A stretch of 5,075 nucleotides of DNA from Candidatus Thalassarchaeum betae (GCA_003193925.1 PSPG01000019.1:1-5075); one strand, 5' to 3'; shown: positions 1 through 5,075, counted from the stretch's first letter. Program-made: numbers and translations. The notes: generated by a model not told the origin, from the letters alone.

Positions 1-318
1 GGAATCTGCATTCAATATGTCAACCGATTCATCCCAGGAAACTCCAGCCAATAATCTCTGACGGGTTTGATCACCCATTTTTTCATTGTGAATCAATATG
101 ATCTGTTCATCGATGTTAGCATGTATGAATCGATCCGAAATTCTACCAGTGGAATCACAGAGTAAGGATTCTATTCGTGCATTGTCAGGGTATTGATTAA
201 TATCAATCGTTAGATTTCTGTTCAGAACGATTTGTGCATCTTCACCACGTATTACGGTTATGCTACAGTTTTGGAGGAAGGCTGTAACAGGATGCTTCTG
301 ATTGTCCGTATAAATCAC
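1..318 (-). CDS. GcvT/YgfZ-like folate-binding protein, N-terminal part (runs off the left edge)
   Basis: An open frame without stops covers the minus strand from 318 to the left edge, giving 106 visible codons. The protein shows the N-terminal signature of the GcvT/YgfZ (COG0354, IBA57) fold: an 'ITVIRGEDAQ' strand-turn at residues 20-29, 'NLTIDINQ' at 35-42 (compare the 'GQVTADV' region of E. coli YgfZ), and 'LLCDSTGRISDRF' at 52-64 (compare 'AAHCDAKGKMWSNL'). YgfZ/IBA57 proteins bind folate and assist maturation of [4Fe-4S] enzymes, usually with A-type carriers; the carrier gene lies directly upstream on the same strand, so the two probably form an operon. The start is uncertain: GTG at 318 is chosen, and TTG at 327 is the other candidate; neither has a clear ribosome binding site. 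The family's KGC-type signature would lie beyond the window. A GcvT-type aminomethyltransferase or sarcosine/dimethylglycine oxidase domain is the main alternative. Confidence 0.72.
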   Translation of the reverse strand, partial: MIYTDNQKHPVTAFLQNCSITVIRGEDAQIVLNRNLTIDINQYPDNARIESLLCDSTGRISDRFIHANIDEQIILIHNEKMGDQTRQRLLAGVSWDESVDILNADS

Positions 319-328
319 ACGAATCAAC

Positions 329-715
329 TCAGCCAAAAGACTGACCACAACCACAGGAGCGATCGGCGTTCGGGTTATTCATCTGGAAACCGCCTCCCAT
401 CAGGCTGTCTTTGAAGTCGAGGCTGAGACCATTCAGTAGAGCACTATCCTTGTCGTGTACAAGGACCTTGACCTGATCCACAAGAATAGTCTGGAAACCC
501 TCTTCTTCTGGACATTCGACTATCTTCATATCGTACAGATACCCTGAACAGCCTCCAGACTGGGCGCTGATGATCAAGACGTGACTTTCGATATCAGCAC
601 CAATCGCTTGCTTGATTGCTACTCTTGCAGATTCCGTGACTTCGATGTTCACGTCGACGACATCGAAGGATTGCGCGACTGGTAACGAGAAGCTGGTACC
701 GCCAAGAATTCCCAT
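329..715 (-). CDS. A-type iron-sulfur cluster carrier, HesB/IscA/ErpA family
   Basis: This small cytoplasmic protein is expected to receive Fe-S clusters and pass them to target enzymes. All family hallmarks are visible. Numbered from the ATG at 715 (128 residues), the first ligand C56 lies in 'SGGCSGYLYDM' and the C-terminal pair C121/C123 in 'NPNADRSCGCGQSF'; 'MGGGFQMNNPNA' before it is the usual glycine-rich stretch. An extra cysteine (C68) is not a family ligand. Three starts are possible. TTG at 745 lies inside a TATA-like palindrome and gives a spurious hydrophobic leader. ATG at 715 sits about 25 bases downstream of that TATA and fits a leaderless transcript. GTG at 652 gives a 107-residue protein matching typical IscA length. 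I prefer 715, which implies a roughly 20-residue N-terminal extension. The next gene on this strand is a YgfZ-like protein, a known functional partner of A-type carriers. The exact subgroup (IscA, ErpA or SufA) cannot be told from this sequence. Confidence 0.93.
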   Translation of the reverse strand: MGILGGTSFSLPVAQSFDVVDVNIEVTESARVAIKQAIGADIESHVLIISAQSGGCSGYLYDMKIVECPEEEGFQTILVDQVKVLVHDKDSALLNGLSLDFKDSLMGGGFQMNNPNADRSCGCGQSFG

Positions 716-734
716 GAACAGACCCACCAGCGGG

Positions 735-744
735 TGATATATCA
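735..744. promoter_or_regulatory. Shared palindromic TATA-like element of the divergent hesB-type / fdhD promoter region
   Basis: The perfect 10-base palindrome TGATATATCA lies between the divergent genes. Its centre (739.5) is about 25 bases upstream of the A of the ATG at 715 on the minus strand, the archaeal TATA-to-start spacing expected for a leaderless transcript. Read on the plus strand, the same box predicts a start near 766, leaving a roughly 32-base leader before fdhD that contains the SD-like TGAGG at 786-790. No clear BRE flanks it on either side. This is inference from spacing and composition only. Confidence 0.45.
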
Positions 745-785
745 ACAGTTGCAGTGAGGAGATGCTAATCGGTCAATCCAAGACA

Positions 786-790
786 TGAGG
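786..790 (+). promoter_or_regulatory. Shine-Dalgarno-like site for fdhD (decides the GTG start)
   Basis: TGAGG ends 7 bases before the GTG at 798, normal spacing for pairing with an archaeal 16S 3' end. The in-frame ATG at 807 has no comparable site at the usual distance, so the GTG is slightly favoured. Confidence 0.35.
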
Positions 791-797
791 CCGTTCT

Positions 798-1613
798 GTG
801 AGATTCATGGAGGGTTATCGGGAGAAGGATGTCGTTCGATTCGAAGGTCATTCTACCAGACGATTATCCGAACCCGTTGCAATCGAGGCAGCATTGAGCA
901 TCAGAGTAGTATCCTATGATGGAGTCGAATTTTCCCTCGGTATAACCATGCGGACCCCGGGACAGGACGAAGATCTCATCTTGGGTCATTGTATCACTGA
1001 GGGTGTGATTGATTCGGCAGCCGAAGTTCAAAACGTTGAAATTCTTCAGAATGATGCGAAAGTCTATCTCTCCAAACAATCGAATTTCCAACCAGAGGAT
1101 CATGTCAGAAGGTCTACTCGATCTTCCGCTTGTGGAATCTGTGGTAAAGAATCCATTTCCAATCTCTTGCATATGCACGGTCCAACTTTAGATAAACGTT
1201 TATCACTTGATTCAGGAATGATAACTGAGTCGGTACGCGAATTGAAAGATCGTCAGGATATATTCAGAGTGACGGGAGGGACTCATGCTTGCGCTCTGTT
1301 CAGTCATTCCGGGCGATTGTCATTAATCCGAGAAGATGTCGGCCGGCATAATGCTCTTGACAAATTGATTGGGGCGATGTTGAAACAACAACTCAGTCCA
1401 ATGGATTTCCCCTTAGTGGTGGTTTCAGGTCGCGCATCATTTGAACTCGTTCAGAAATCAATCAGGGCGGGATTACCTGTGTTTGCTGCAGTTGGAGCCC
1501 CGAGTACCTTGGCAGTGGAACTTGCTACTGAACACGGATTGACATTGGTTGCCTTCGTTCGTGAGGATCGGATGACGGTGTATTCTGGACGACGCCGAAT
1601 CAATTTCGTATGA
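798..1613 (+). CDS. fdhD: FdhD, formate dehydrogenase sulfurtransferase (accessory protein)
   Basis: FdhD takes sulfur from a cysteine desulfurase and delivers it to the molybdenum bis-pyranopterin guanine dinucleotide cofactor, which formate dehydrogenase needs for activity; it acts in the cytoplasm. Family features appear in order along 271 residues: the N-terminal 'LSEPVAIEAAL' (23-33), 'DEDLILGHCITEGVI' (57-71), the catalytic CxxC in 'SSACGICGKE' (C112 and C115), 'GGTHACALF' (160-168), 'REDVGRHNALDKL' (178-190), 'VVSGRASFELVQKS' (208-221) and the C-terminal 'STLAVELATEHGLTLV' (236-251). Length and residue order match E. coli FdhD (277 residues). The start is GTG at 798, supported by a TGAGG seven bases upstream; ATG at 807 would shorten it by three residues. 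It is divergent from the Fe-S carrier gene and convergent with the TPR gene. No formate dehydrogenase lies in the window, so the client enzyme is elsewhere or is another Mo/W enzyme. Confidence 0.96.
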   Translation: MRFMEGYREKDVVRFEGHSTRRLSEPVAIEAALSIRVVSYDGVEFSLGITMRTPGQDEDLILGHCITEGVIDSAAEVQNVEILQNDAKVYLSKQSNFQPEDHVRRSTRSSACGICGKESISNLLHMHGPTLDKRLSLDSGMITESVRELKDRQDIFRVTGGTHACALFSHSGRLSLIREDVGRHNALDKLIGAMLKQQLSPMDFPLVVVSGRASFELVQKSIRAGLPVFAAVGAPSTLAVELATEHGLTLVAFVREDRMTVYSGRRRINFV

Positions 1614-1637
1614 ATTATATCGTTCCCAGCATAATTC
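1612..1637. terminator. A/T-rich inverted repeat between convergent fdhD and the TPR gene (possible bidirectional transcript end)
   Basis: GAATTAT (1612-1618) is the exact reverse complement of ATAATTC (1631-1637), giving a 7-bp stem and 12-base loop in the gap between two convergent genes; the left arm overlaps the fdhD TGA. The stem is weak and lacks the T-tract typical of archaeal termination, so a terminator role is tentative. Confidence 0.25.
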
Positions 1638-1641
1638 GCCT

Positions 1642-3399
1642 TCAGGCACGTAATCTGTCTAGTTTCTGCTGTTCCTTCAGAAGCAGCATGCATCTGTTCA
1701 GTTGAGTTCTACACAGTAGATTCTCTTCTTCTTCAAGATCCCTCTCAAGAGCTTGTTCGAAGCAACTGACAGCGTCTAGGAAGTGTTCCATCGCTGCGTA
1801 CGACGAACCCATATTGTACATGGTTCTACCAGTAACCATGGTTGGGTCCATGGATATCGCTTGATGATAGGATTGGATGCTTTCGACGTATTGGCCTAAT
1901 TGGTGCAAAGCATTACCTCGGCCATTATGTGCTCGAACTCGCAGCTCTTTTTCTTCCCTCGGAGCACTTCCGACGGTCTTCTCGAAACACTGCAAGGCTT
2001 CGATACCCTTGTTATCTGCTAACAACGAGAGTCCCTTGTTGTACCATTCAATTGAGGTATTGACATCATCATCTCCTTTATCTTCAGTCGGCTGTACTTT
2101 TTGAATTACAATTTGTGCAGCAGCAATGAGATCGACCTCCTTAATTTTATCCGTTTGCGCCTCGTGTTCGGATTTCGAAGATTCCAATTCCTCCGCTTTT
2201 AATCTGCATTGATCACTTTTTTGGAAATGCCCTGCCGCCTCAAGAGCATCGGACATTCCGTGCCAAGATTTCGCCGTCGACCCATATTGTTCGATTATCG
2301 TCTTCCATGTTTGAACTGCAGTTGAGTGTTCTCCCCCTTCACTATATTTTCTCGCATTCTGGATTAGCACGACGAGGGAATCCTCAAGAGCGATTGAATC
2401 GGTATTGTCTGCCTCGTCGACTCCCTCTATAAGCGGGCGTGAGTCTTCCTCTGTCTGCTGCTCTGGATGCTGCGTTGAAACTTCTGAATCAGACGAATTC
2501 GTAGTTGATTCTTCCAAGATTTCCTGACTTTCTTGTTGCGGTAGAGATTGTAGAATCAGATTTGTTGGTTCGAGTTCAGCAATTTTTTTCCAGAACACCT
2601 CGGCTTCGTCTTTCTGATCTGAATTCCAGAGCATTTGTCCGATCAAGTGGAGAGAAGCGACATGATTCTCATCGAGTGTCAGAGCATACTGGATAGTTCC
2701 GAGAGCATCAGCATGCAGACCCATTTCTGACAAACACAAACCGCACAGATGCCATAGAGAGGGGGATTCCTTGAATTCTCCTTCCAGGGCTGATGTTAAT
2801 ATTGTCAAAGCCGCTTTGAATTCATCGTCACGAATCAGTTTAGACAGTTGGGTTATTAAATCTGCTTCCGTCATCTCATCCGTCTCAGAGGCGTTTTCAG
2901 ATTCGATGAATTCATTTCGAGGTTGAGTGGGAGTTGTGGTGACCGTCGTTGATTGAAGGAGTGGGACAAGTTCTGTTTCAGCTTGATTCTCACCGGGTGG
3001 ATCAGATGTTTGACCATCCACGATTATAACTTCGGAATCTGATCTTGATGCTAATTCGTGGAGTCTACCATCGTCGAGACCCAAATCCAATGCTAACTGG
3101 GCAAATGAGTTGGCCTTCTCAGGTTCGCTGCCTGAGTAAAGAATAGCAAGATTTGCAACTGTAGGTGGATGATTTTTGTTAAGTCGAAAAGAGTGTTCCA
3201 AATATTCGATTGCCGAATCATGAAATCCCAGTTTATTCGAGATGACACCTAATCCATACCACGCCGCGGAATTTTCAGGTTCTTCTTCGACGATCGACTG
3301 ATACGCTTCATGAGCCTCAAGCAGCGCACCTTCTTTGACCATGGTGTTGGCCTCGGCGATATTACTGCCATTCACAGACCTATCGGCACTGAGAATCAT
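1642..3399 (-). CDS. Large soluble tetratricopeptide-repeat (TPR) protein
   Basis: This 585-residue protein has no signal peptide or membrane segment, so it is probably cytoplasmic. It has four TPR clusters: residues about 17-90 ('AWYGLGVISNKLGFHDSAIEY'-type helix pairs), about 184-282 ('LWHLCGLCLSEMGLHADAL' and 'LHLIGQMLWNSDQKDEAEV'), about 342-405 ('SWHGMSDALEAAGHFQKS'), and the best-conserved block at about 448-575 ('EWYNKGLSLLADNKGIEAL', 'HNGRGNALHQLGQYVESI', 'MYNMGSSYAAMEHFLDAV'). The clusters are joined by acidic Ser/Thr/Glu/Gln-rich linkers at about 120-180, 285-340 and 406-446, probably disordered. TPR arrays bind other proteins and act as scaffolds or co-chaperones; no enzymatic domain is visible and the partner is unknown. 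ATG at 3399 is the furthest upstream start; M20 is a possible internal start just before the first repeat. No ribosome binding site is seen. The gene stands alone, convergent with fdhD and divergent from the microprotein. Confidence 0.9.
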   Translation of the reverse strand: MILSADRSVNGSNIAEANTMVKEGALLEAHEAYQSIVEEEPENSAAWYGLGVISNKLGFHDSAIEYLEHSFRLNKNHPPTVANLAILYSGSEPEKANSFAQLALDLGLDDGRLHELASRSDSEVIIVDGQTSDPPGENQAETELVPLLQSTTVTTTPTQPRNEFIESENASETDEMTEADLITQLSKLIRDDEFKAALTILTSALEGEFKESPSLWHLCGLCLSEMGLHADALGTIQYALTLDENHVASLHLIGQMLWNSDQKDEAEVFWKKIAELEPTNLILQSLPQQESQEILEESTTNSSDSEVSTQHPEQQTEEDSRPLIEGVDEADNTDSIALEDSLVVLIQNARKYSEGGEHSTAVQTWKTIIEQYGSTAKSWHGMSDALEAAGHFQKSDQCRLKAEELESSKSEHEAQTDKIKEVDLIAAAQIVIQKVQPTEDKGDDDVNTSIEWYNKGLSLLADNKGIEALQCFEKTVGSAPREEKELRVRAHNGRGNALHQLGQYVESIQSYHQAISMDPTMVTGRTMYNMGSSYAAMEHFLDAVSCFEQALERDLEEEENLLCRTQLNRCMLLLKEQQKLDRLRA

Positions 3400-3554
3400 G
3401 GATAAGATTTCGCAGACGATGATTGAGCATATTCTTCGTGATAAATTGAATATTTTACCTTGGCTGGTGAATTATTGAGGGTAATTTCATGGTTGACGAG
3501 TAGCCCTGTAAGTTAATCAGAAGGTATACTGCTTCAATGGTTAGAGGCGTGGTC
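3400..3554. promoter_or_regulatory. Divergent intergenic region between the TPR gene and the membrane microprotein
   Basis: This 155-base A/T-rich spacer should contain promoters for both directions. The plus-strand TATACT at 3525-3530 is centred about 27 bases before the ATG at 3555, fitting a leaderless archaeal start there. On the minus strand, an A/T-rich stretch around 3440-3457 (AAAATATTCAATTTATC on that strand) could be the TATA region of the TPR gene, with a leader of roughly 25 bases. Only very short open frames (19 codons or fewer) start before the microprotein, and none looks coding. Confidence 0.4.
3543..3547 (+). promoter_or_regulatory. Shine-Dalgarno-like site for the membrane microprotein
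   Basis: AGAGG ends 7 bases before the ATG at 3555. It favours that ATG over the in-frame ATG at 3537, which has no ribosome binding site at normal spacing. If the transcript is leaderless from the TATACT at 3525-3530, this site would not be transcribed, but the same ATG is still favoured. Confidence 0.35.
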
Positions 3555-3716
3555 ATGGCTCTATCAGATGGTGCTGCATTGCTTCTGCTTTCAACCTCAA
3601 TCTGGGGTGTTGCTACATGGTATTCTAGTTATATCATTCAATCAGTTTCACTGACAAGAATATTTGCCACTGCGGGAATCGCCTCCATGATTGCCCTGCT
3701 GCTCTTGGTCTGGTGA
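3555..3716 (+). CDS. Small two-helix membrane protein (microprotein), function unknown
   Basis: This 53-residue open frame ends at TGA 3714-3716. It is almost wholly hydrophobic, with two predicted transmembrane helices. From the ATG at 3555, helix 1 is about residues 6-25 ('AALLLLSTSIWGVATWY' core), followed by a short polar loop containing 'SSYIIQSVSLTR', and helix 2 about 36-53 ('IFATAGIASMIALLLLVW') runs to the very C-terminus. The loop arginine is the only charged residue besides an Asp near the N-terminus. The amphipathic organisation, the SD-like AGAGG and the TATACT upstream argue for a real gene. The alternative start ATG at 3537 would add six residues (MVRGVV), giving 59. I do not recognise a family. 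The same reading frame continues, after the stop, into the PqqD-like gene, so the two may be co-transcribed or, less likely, pieces of one broken gene. Confidence 0.6.
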   Translation: MALSDGAALLLLSTSIWGVATWYSSYIIQSVSLTRIFATAGIASMIALLLLVW

Positions 3717-3727
3717 TGTATTCTGAA

Positions 3728-3741
3728 AGAAATAATTTATC
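3728..3741 (+). promoter_or_regulatory. Possible TATA element for the PqqD-like gene
   Basis: The A/T-rich AAATAATTTATCC-type stretch lies just after the microprotein stop. With archaeal spacing it would place a transcript start near 3762, about 35 bases before the TTG at 3798, leaving room for the GAGGAG site. Co-transcription with the microprotein is the simple alternative. Confidence 0.3.
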
Positions 3742-3780
3742 CTACACGAGTTCCAATCATCTGGCACCACATAGGTGACC

Positions 3781-3786
3781 GAGGAG
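3781..3786 (+). promoter_or_regulatory. Shine-Dalgarno-like site for the PqqD-like gene
   Basis: GAGGAG lies 11 bases before the TTG at 3798, a slightly long but usable spacing. A second strong match, GGAGG at 3800-3804, lies inside the coding frame and has no in-frame start at normal distance downstream. Confidence 0.3.
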
Positions 3787-3797
3787 TTCATCCGAAT

Positions 3798-4136
3798 TTG
3801 GAGGGTGTGACCGGTAGGTGCGTCATTATCGTTCATGAGAAGAATTATTCGCGTATAGAGGGCATTCTTGCAAAAGTGATGAGGGCGCCTTCACAATTAA
3901 AGCGGCCATTGGATGACTTGAATTCTATGCTTTGGGAGTTGATGGATGGTTCTAGAACCAAGTCAGAGATTGCAGATATATTGGAACAGACTTTCCACGA
4001 GAGGATGATTCCAGCTTCCTATAGAGTTGCTATGTCCATTCAGGAAATGATCGATTTAGGTCTTGTCATTCCTCTTCCTAGTCAATTCCGAGGTCAATGG
4101 AATATTGACGCGGTCATTGACTACGCAGATGATTGA
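3798..4136 (+). CDS. Stand-alone PqqD-like protein (winged-helix peptide-binding / RRE fold)
   Basis: The 112-residue product matches the archaeal and bacterial stand-alone PqqD pattern (PF05402-like). A strand segment 'CVIIVHEKNYSRIEGIL' (8-24) and 'RAPSQLKRPLDDLNSMLWEL' (29-48) precede the core 'MDGSRTKSEIADILEQTF' (49-66), which corresponds to the family's 'LD-x-x-G/N-S-x-x-W-x-L-x-D-G-x-x-T-x-x-x-I' signature. A final helix carries 'MSIQEMIDLGLVIPL' (83-97). PqqD domains bind leader peptides of modified peptides (RiPP recognition element); many stand-alone archaeal versions have no known partner, and no radical-SAM enzyme is in the window. The TTG start rests on GAGGAG at 3781-3786. The frame is open 27 codons further upstream to the microprotein stop, and that stretch contains 'YPTRVPIIW', resembling family N-termini, so the true start may lie upstream at a non-standard codon. 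GTG at 3807 is another option. Confidence 0.72.
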   Translation: MEGVTGRCVIIVHEKNYSRIEGILAKVMRAPSQLKRPLDDLNSMLWELMDGSRTKSEIADILEQTFHERMIPASYRVAMSIQEMIDLGLVIPLPSQFRGQWNIDAVIDYADD

Positions 4137-4143
4137 ATCTCGG

Positions 4144-4944
4144 TCACACACTGGGAGGTGGTGTTTGAGATCTCAATGATTCGTCTCGTTGAGATTTGTA
4201 GACCCCGGCGAAGTATGCTATCATGGGCAGAACCAGGAGAAGAGAAAAACAGCCAATCAATGTCGCGACCCCATAGAAAGCCTCCGTAACTGGGTCCAAG
4301 CTGAATTCCGTCACCTCGATGAGATTGTGTGAAGTAACGGTCATTTGAAGATGCAATCCAACTGATGAAATCACCTCATCATCATCATCGACGATGGTAA
4401 TCTCCCAGGTAGTCAATTTCGTCTGTGAGGAAATCAAAAACTCAGCCCGTTCTTCGGCTGATACAATATCGTCGGCCTGAAGGAACCCGACGCCTTCTAT
4501 CGGTAATTCAAGTGACACTCTTCCTCGAAGAACCGTTTCCGTGGAGACAATGTCCATTGAATGAGTATAAGCAGCAATACAAGATTCAGAAACATCACTG
4601 TATTCTTTGCAATTGAAAGCCGAATCACCATCCAATCCCAGCAGTGGTGAATGATACCAAATGGAACTCGATGAATAGATCACGAGTTGCGAACCAATTG
4701 GCGCGTCTAGAACCGTGACATTGACCCATGTCAGAGCCGCGTTGGTGGTGACCTGCCATGCTGAGAGGTTTTCATCTGGTTGAGTCAAGACTAGTATTTC
4801 CCCCCCATTCGAAGTATCATATCTATAATATTCTGAGTCTATGGTATTGGAATATACTGCATAGGATAAGACGAGAATAAGGACCAATCCAAGCCCAATC
4901 ATGGTTCGAAGCATATTCGGATTTCTCGACAATGCCTTCTTCAT
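4144..4944 (-). CDS. Bitopic membrane protein with a beta-rich external domain, function unknown
   Basis: Counting from the upstream ATG at 4959 (271 residues), a positively charged N-terminus (KKALSRNPNMLR) leads into a transmembrane helix at about 18-37 ('MIGLGLVLILVLSYAVY'). An external domain at about 38-228 follows, then a second helix at about 230-254 ('VATLIGCFSLLLVLPMIAYF') and a short basic/proline tail. The external domain is Ser/Thr/Asp-rich with alternating hydrophobics, suggesting beta structure; it has two cysteines (C117, C127) that could form a disulfide, one N-glycosylation sequon (N80-V-T) and an acidic DDDDE run at 191-195. Proteins of this layout are common in planktonic Euryarchaeota, but I recognise no named family. 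Two starts are possible: ATG 4959, without a ribosome binding site, and ATG 4944, preceded by a six-G run with 5-base spacing. The latter is chosen and gives 266 residues. The gene ends 7 bases from the PqqD-like gene, in convergent orientation. Confidence 0.8.
   Translation of the reverse strand: MKKALSRNPNMLRTMIGLGLVLILVLSYAVYSNTIDSEYYRYDTSNGGEILVLTQPDENLSAWQVTTNAALTWVNVTVLDAPIGSQLVIYSSSSIWYHSPLLGLDGDSAFNCKEYSDVSESCIAAYTHSMDIVSTETVLRGRVSLELPIEGVGFLQADDIVSAEERAEFLISSQTKLTTWEITIVDDDDEVISSVGLHLQMTVTSHNLIEVTEFSLDPVTEAFYGVATLIGCFSLLLVLPMIAYFAGVYKSQRDESLRSQTPPPSV
4165..4176. repeat. 12-base perfect palindrome near the convergent gene ends
   Basis: TTGAGATCTCAA lies inside the last codons of the bitopic membrane protein. 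Part of it (TTGAGAT) recurs as a direct copy at 4189-4195. It could help form an RNA structure at the end of either convergent transcript, but chance is a fair explanation. Confidence 0.3.
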
Positions 4945-4949
4945 CAAAT

Positions 4950-4989
4950 CCCCCCACATGATGAGGTGGTTTGAAACCTGTGTGGGGGG
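4950..4989 (-). promoter_or_regulatory. Start-region RNA hairpin that could mask the ribosome binding site of the bitopic membrane protein
   Basis: On the minus-strand mRNA, CCCCCCACA (4989-4981) pairs perfectly with TGTGGGGGG (4958-4950), a 9-bp GC-rich stem with a 22-base loop; the loop itself contains the small inverted repeat GGTTTCAAACC-type element (4978-4968). The stem locks up the G-run that would serve as ribosome binding site for ATG 4944, and also includes most of the alternative ATG at 4959. The pairing is seen directly; a regulatory role is inference. Confidence 0.4.
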
Positions 4990-5075
4990 GGCTAAGAATG
5001 GTTGACTGGTAACGCATTCCTTCGATTGAAGTCATCACGGTTAAATACGGCCTCAAGGTCGCCCGCTCGCTACAA
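4990..5075. promoter_or_regulatory. Gene-free right end with a TATA-like element
   Basis: No credible coding frame or RNA gene is visible here. TTAAATA at 5041-5047 reads TATTTAA on the minus strand; with archaeal spacing it predicts a transcript start near 5018 for the bitopic membrane protein, giving a leader of about 75 bases that contains the hairpin. On the plus strand the same box could serve a gene beginning beyond the window. Confidence 0.3.

Noticed and set aside
716-745. TTG start at 745 for the A-type carrier, giving a signal-peptide-like hydrophobic leader
   Set aside because: A-type carriers are cytoplasmic, the start has no ribosome binding site, and the TTG overlaps the TATA-like palindrome.
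864-1178. Long open frame on the minus strand inside fdhD
   Set aside because: It is antisense to a clear FdhD frame with all family motifs and resembles no protein family.
3536-3555. TGGTTAGAGGC resembling a tRNA D-arm
   Set aside because: No matching acceptor stem, anticodon arm or T-arm is found around it, and it lies at the start of a coding frame.
3714-3716. TGA read as selenocysteine joining the microprotein to the PqqD-like protein
   Set aside because: No selenocysteine insertion hairpin is evident, and neither flanking sequence looks like a selenoprotein active site; a normal stop is simpler.
3716-3778. 20-codon frame starting with an ATG that overlaps the microprotein stop (TGATG)
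   Set aside because: The overlap looks like translational coupling, but the frame ends after 20 codons, shows no motif and competes with the open PqqD-like frame.
4374-4392. ATC trinucleotide run as a microsatellite
   Set aside because: It is short and simply encodes the acidic DDDDE run of the membrane protein.
4823-5056. Minus-strand frame overlapping the start of the bitopic membrane protein
   Set aside because: It is in a different frame from a well-supported membrane protein and has no family features.
1-5075. CRISPR arrays, insertion sequences, attachment sites or a defence system
   Set aside because: No regularly spaced repeats, transposase, integrase, terminal inverted repeats or defence-type domains were seen on either strand.

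Overview
The window reads as a compact piece of an archaeal genome, most plausibly a planktonic marine euryarchaeon of the Marine Group II / Poseidoniales type. That assignment is inference from base composition in the mid-40s % GC (by eye), TATA-like elements at archaeal spacing, few Shine-Dalgarno sites, an archaeal-style stand-alone PqqD-like protein and a bitopic protein with an acidic ectodomain. No rRNA, tRNA or marker gene is present to confirm it. Genes fill almost all of the window and no gene-free stretch exceeds 300 bases.

Left part (1-1613), metallocofactor maturation. On the minus strand an A-type iron-sulfur carrier (HesB/IscA family, 329-715) is followed after about 10 bases by the start of a GcvT/YgfZ-like folate-binding protein that runs off the left edge (1-318). 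Divergently, on the plus strand, lies fdhD (798-1613), the sulfurtransferase that matures formate dehydrogenase. The divergent pair appears to share one palindromic TATA element (735-744) that fits the start sites on both sides.

Middle part (1642-3399): a 585-residue soluble TPR protein on the minus strand, convergent with fdhD, with four TPR clusters separated by acidic Ser/Glu-rich linkers. Its function is not recognisable beyond scaffolding.

Right part (3400-5075): a 155-base divergent intergenic region leads to a small two-helix membrane microprotein (3555-3716). It is followed in the same reading frame, past a TGA stop, by a stand-alone PqqD-like protein (3798-4136). Convergent with it, 7 bases away, is a bitopic membrane protein with a beta-rich external domain (4144-4944 or 4959). 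Its mRNA start region contains a C-run/G-run hairpin that could hide the ribosome binding site. The last 116 bases hold no gene, only a TATA-like element.

The best-supported functional theme is Fe-S and Mo-enzyme maturation on the left. The most open question is the microprotein, PqqD-like and bitopic membrane protein cluster on the right, for which no function can be named.
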